Below, one piece after another: positions 61,589-64,000 of a DNA stretch of 64,000 bases. The notes beneath the pieces were generated by a model. That model was not told the origin of the DNA, ran no database searches, and saw only the letters and a program-made list of their open reading frames with translations. Positions within the stretch are counted from its first letter, which is position 1; the number at the start of each line of letters is the position of its first letter. This stretch comes from Bacillota bacterium. GTDB lineage: Bacteria; Bacillota; Sulfobacillia; JAJYWN01. A program made the translations under genes and the position numbers. Location of the stretch: NCBI GenBank assembly GCA_021791495.1, contig JAJYWN010000013.1, positions 62,001-126,000 on the forward strand, given 5' to 3'.

Positions 61589-62395
61589 ATGTGGGCTGAG
61601 GACTTCTTTCTAGAACATCCTGTGTTCACCGTCGACGAGTTTGGACGGTATCTCTCCTCGCGCGGTCAGAATTGGAGTAGGGAGAAAGCGAACCTGCTCT
61701 CCTACCATAAGAAGACTGGACATGTCGTTTCCGTACGGCGTGGCCTGTATGCCACGGTGCCACGGGGGAGTGATCCCTTGCTGCACCAGGTGGATCCGTT
61801 TCTAATAGCAGCGAAGTTGACTGACGACGCCGTCTTATCCTATCATACGGCCCTTGAGTTCCACGGCAGGGCCTATTCCGTGCAGGAGTACTTCACCTAC
61901 GCCTCGGCCCATCCGCTGGCTGCTTTCACTTACCGTGGCCATGTCTTTCGCGGCGTACACTTCTCCCAGAAGTTGAGCCGCACGAAAGAGGAGCGGTTCG
62001 GTGTGGTTGAAGTGGACCGGTCTGGATCGGGCGTGCATGTCACGAACCTGGAACGGACCTTCGTTGATACCTTGCACCGGCCGGACCTCTCGGGCTCCTG
62101 GGAGGAGATCTGGAGGTCACTGGAGTCTATCCAGTTTCTAGACCTTGACCAGGTGCTTCGGTACACCCGGCTGCTGGGGAACGCGACGACCGCCGCGCGC
62201 GTCGGCTTCTTCCTTGAACAGCACGCCGATTCCCTCATGGTCAAGGAGAAGAACCTAGCCGCCTTTGAGCGGCTTCGGCCGAAACACCCAACCTACCTGG
62301 ATCGGAGTCAGCGGCAGGCCGGCCGGTTCGTGACTCGGTGGAACCTCATGGTCCCGACAGAGGTCCTGGAACGATCCTGGGGGACAACGTTATGA
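61589..62395 (+). CDS. abiEi: AbiEi-type antitoxin (type IV toxin-antitoxin)
   Basis: 268 aa; ATG at 61589 (MWAEDFFLEHPVFTVDEFGR) is chosen for AAGGTGA upstream; an ATG six codons earlier is possible. N-terminal winged helix (VDEFGRYLSSRGQNWSREKA ... GHVVSVRRGLYATVP) and the AbiEi-type C-terminal region (AVLSYHTALEFHGRAYSVQE, NLERTFVDTLHRPDLSGSWE). AbiEi represses the operon and blocks AbiEii without forming a stable complex. The stop overlaps the next ATG by 4 nt (ATGA), the standard abiE operon arrangement. Confidence 0.9.
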   Translation: MWAEDFFLEHPVFTVDEFGRYLSSRGQNWSREKANLLSYHKKTGHVVSVRRGLYATVPRGSDPLLHQVDPFLIAAKLTDDAVLSYHTALEFHGRAYSVQEYFTYASAHPLAAFTYRGHVFRGVHFSQKLSRTKEERFGVVEVDRSGSGVHVTNLERTFVDTLHRPDLSGSWEEIWRSLESIQFLDLDQVLRYTRLLGNATTAARVGFFLEQHADSLMVKEKNLAAFERLRPKHPTYLDRSQRQAGRFVTRWNLMVPTEVLERSWGTTL

Positions 62396-63363
62396 GAATC
62401 TCCGCTGAACAGCTATCTGAGGAGGCCGACGCCACTGGGTTCAGGCCGGACGTTCTGGAGAAGGTCGCCCAACTCTTGGGGCTCCTGAATGCGCTGCCAA
62501 CCCACCCGGCACTCCAAGGGAAGCTGGCCTTAAAGGGCGGTACGGCCCTGAACCTGTTCATCCTGGACGTGCCGCGGCTCTCCGTCGACATCGACCTAAA
62601 CTATGTCGGAACCGAGGGCCTGGAGCCTATGCAGCGGGAGCGGCCGGACATTATCCGGGCAGTTCAAGCTGTGTCCGAGCGGGAAGGTTTCGTCCTTCGC
62701 CATTCCACAGACGATCACGCTGGGGTGAAGATGAGGCTACAGTATGCTGGCGCTTCGGGACAGGCAGGCAACGTGGAAGTGGACATGAACTTCATGTTCC
62801 GGGTTCCCTTGTGGCCGATCGCCCGGATGAATTCGCACCGCGTGGGAGCTTGGCAAGCTAAAGGAGTCCCTGTGATGGACATTCATGAGTTGGTTGCCGG
62901 GAAGCTGGCCGCGCTGCTGTCTCGTAAGCAGGCCAGGGATCTCTTCGATGCCGTTCATGTCCTTAGAGGGGCCTCGGTGGACAAAGATAAGCTCCGGCTC
63001 GCCTTGACCGTCTACTGCGCCCTGAACAGGGAGAACCTCGCCGATTCGTCTCCGGATGGCATCGGTTTCGACCCGCGGGAGTTGTCGGCGATGCTCGTTC
63101 CCACGCTGCGGGCGACCGCTGACCGAGGGCAGTGACCAAGGGCGTCGTACGGTCGGGCCTTAGTTGAGGAATGCCGGACCGCCCTCTCCAATGTGCTGCC
63201 GTTTACCGGACCCGAGCGCGAGTTCATCGGACGGGTGGGTGACCGGGGCGAAATCGCTCCGGAGCTTCTCACAACGGACCAGGCTCTGCAGGACCGAATC
63301 AGGAGACACCCCGCTCTGGCTTGGAAAGCCCAGAGTGTCAGAGCGTACAGAGGGCTGCTCTGA
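62392..63363 (+). pseudogene. abiEii: AbiEii nucleotidyltransferase toxin with premature TGA
   Basis: The frame begins MRISAEQLSEEADATGFRPD and shows the nucleotidyltransferase motif LALKGGTALNLFI (GG) and RLSVDIDLNYVG (DxD), then NVEVDMNFMFR and DIHELVAGKLAALLSRKQARD. A TGA at 63133-63135 (codon 248) ends it after TADRGQ. Beyond that stop the same frame continues ALVEECRTALSNVLPFTGPE, REFIGRVGDRGEI and HPALAWKAQSVRAYRGLL to a TGA at 63361, which is a typical AbiEii C-terminus. One nonsense change thus separates 247 from 75 codons. The catalytic core is intact, so partial activity is conceivable. Confidence 0.82.
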
Positions 63364-63419
63364 ACGTCAATACCGAGAGCAGTCTTGCGTGTGCACCCTC
63401 CGGGTTAAGACTCCATACT

Positions 63420-64000
63420 CTACCCTAGGAATATGTAAACAGCAACCCTGGGGTGGCGATCGCAATGCAACCCGCCGGGGCACTCACTCATTGGGACTTG
63501 TTCACCGCCTTGCCCCGAATCGCGGTAAGTCTGGACATCGAACCAGTGCAGGTGCCAAGCTCGGCCGCGCCGGCGGGCAGCGTGTATATGCCGGGCGGCC
63601 GCCTCGATGACCACCACGGGCTCTTGGTGAACCTCGACCCGCGGGCGAACGTGGTGGGCATGTGAGACCTTGAGACTGGGGAGCACCACACCTTCGAGGG
63701 GTTCGGCGCCACCTACCTGCGCAATATGGGGCGCTGGTCTGGCTAACCTCCGAGCGGGCCGCGCGCCTGATACGGGTGGATCCGCTGGCTAGAGACCAGA
63801 TCATTTGGCCCCTGACCCACATGGCCCAAGGTCTGGCAGTCGACCCGCGGACGGGGCAGCCTTTCGCCATTGGTAACCTTGGCACGGTCACGCGCCTCGA
63901 CCCGACCCACGACTTCCGGACCGTGTGGAATATGCCTCTGCCGTGGAATCTCACCGGCTTCACCATCGACGAGCGCGGCTTCGTCTGGATGGCGGAGGCC
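63420..64000 (+). pseudogene. Decayed beta-propeller-like gene running off the right edge
   Basis: Pieces in two or more frames: VNLDPRANVVGM-stop, DLETGEHHTFEGFGATYLRN, then RAARLIRVDPLARDQIIWPL, GLAVDPRTGQPFAIGNLGTV and GFTIDERGFVWMAEA at the window end. The repeated blades (LDP, VDPRTG, IDERGFVWMAE) suggest a SMP-30/NHL/Vgb-like propeller. A stop and at least one frame change show it is broken in its first part; an intact 3' part may continue outside. Confidence 0.6.

Noticed and set aside
63133-63135. TGA recoding (selenocysteine or alternative code) in abiEii
   Set aside because: TGA is a normal stop for many genes here, no SECIS-like hairpin was seen, and AbiEii proteins do not use selenocysteine.

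Overview
The window is a chromosomal segment of a high-GC bacterium. Strong GGAGG-type ribosome binding sites, an MKKQ-type signal peptide, a DUF6273-like domain next to LamG, TIG and InlB-type repeats, and a MalT/BTAD-type regulator all suggest a Gram-positive, Bacillota-like host. No marker gene is present, so the taxonomy is inference. I recognised no rRNA, tRNA or CRISPR array.

Region 1 (1-14.5 kb): on the minus strand, a giant secreted surface protein runs off the left edge (at least 3,656 codons, with 8 TIG, 5 LamG and 11 near-identical 112-aa repeats). It is preceded by a 1,054-aa AAA/TPR/BTAD transcriptional regulator with its own intrinsic terminator.

Region 2 (14.5-25.2 kb): a decayed, partly duplicated accessory zone. 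It holds VapC with a truncated antitoxin, a Fic protein flanked by a direct repeat of its own 3' end, and two BrnA antitoxins whose BrnT partners are reduced to scars. It also holds a CrtI-like oxidoreductase broken by an in-frame TAG, several fragments of oxidoreductase and metallophosphoesterase paralogues, a TetR fragment, a methyltransferase, an AlbA/GHKL-type regulator, an intact metallophosphoesterase, and a dispersed two-hairpin repeat.

Region 3 (25.2-36 kb): the start of a dense defence island. A TIR-SLOG protein converges with a ThsB-like TIR protein (Thoeris-like pair). An unrecognised protein with a possible nuclease motif follows, then a type III restriction-modification operon (res-mod).

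Region 4 (36-60.2 kb) is the most unusual part. The 3' end of mod (up to about 670 bp) recurs seven more times, always in direct orientation. The copies divide the DNA into compartments that each hold a different defence or toxin module: (A) a SIR2 protein with an internal deletion; (B) an ApeA-like HEPN protein; (C) an HsdR-N-type nuclease; (D) an XRE-ImmA/IrrE and PIN pair plus an IS21-like deletion remnant; (E) a Gabija-like set with GajA split into ATPase and TOPRIM proteins, a UvrD-like helicase and a RES-domain toxin; (F) an HNH and R-x4-H pair; (G) a possible nuclease, an HNH protein and two unknowns. The last repeat is followed by (H) a small unknown, a YdjM-type membrane hydrolase and an AbiE toxin-antitoxin pair whose toxin has a premature TGA. 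The repeats fall into two sequence types. I infer that the island grew by repeated capture of 'mod 3' end + cassette' units, with mod acting as a recombination anchor.

The right edge (63.4-64 kb) holds a decayed beta-propeller-like gene.
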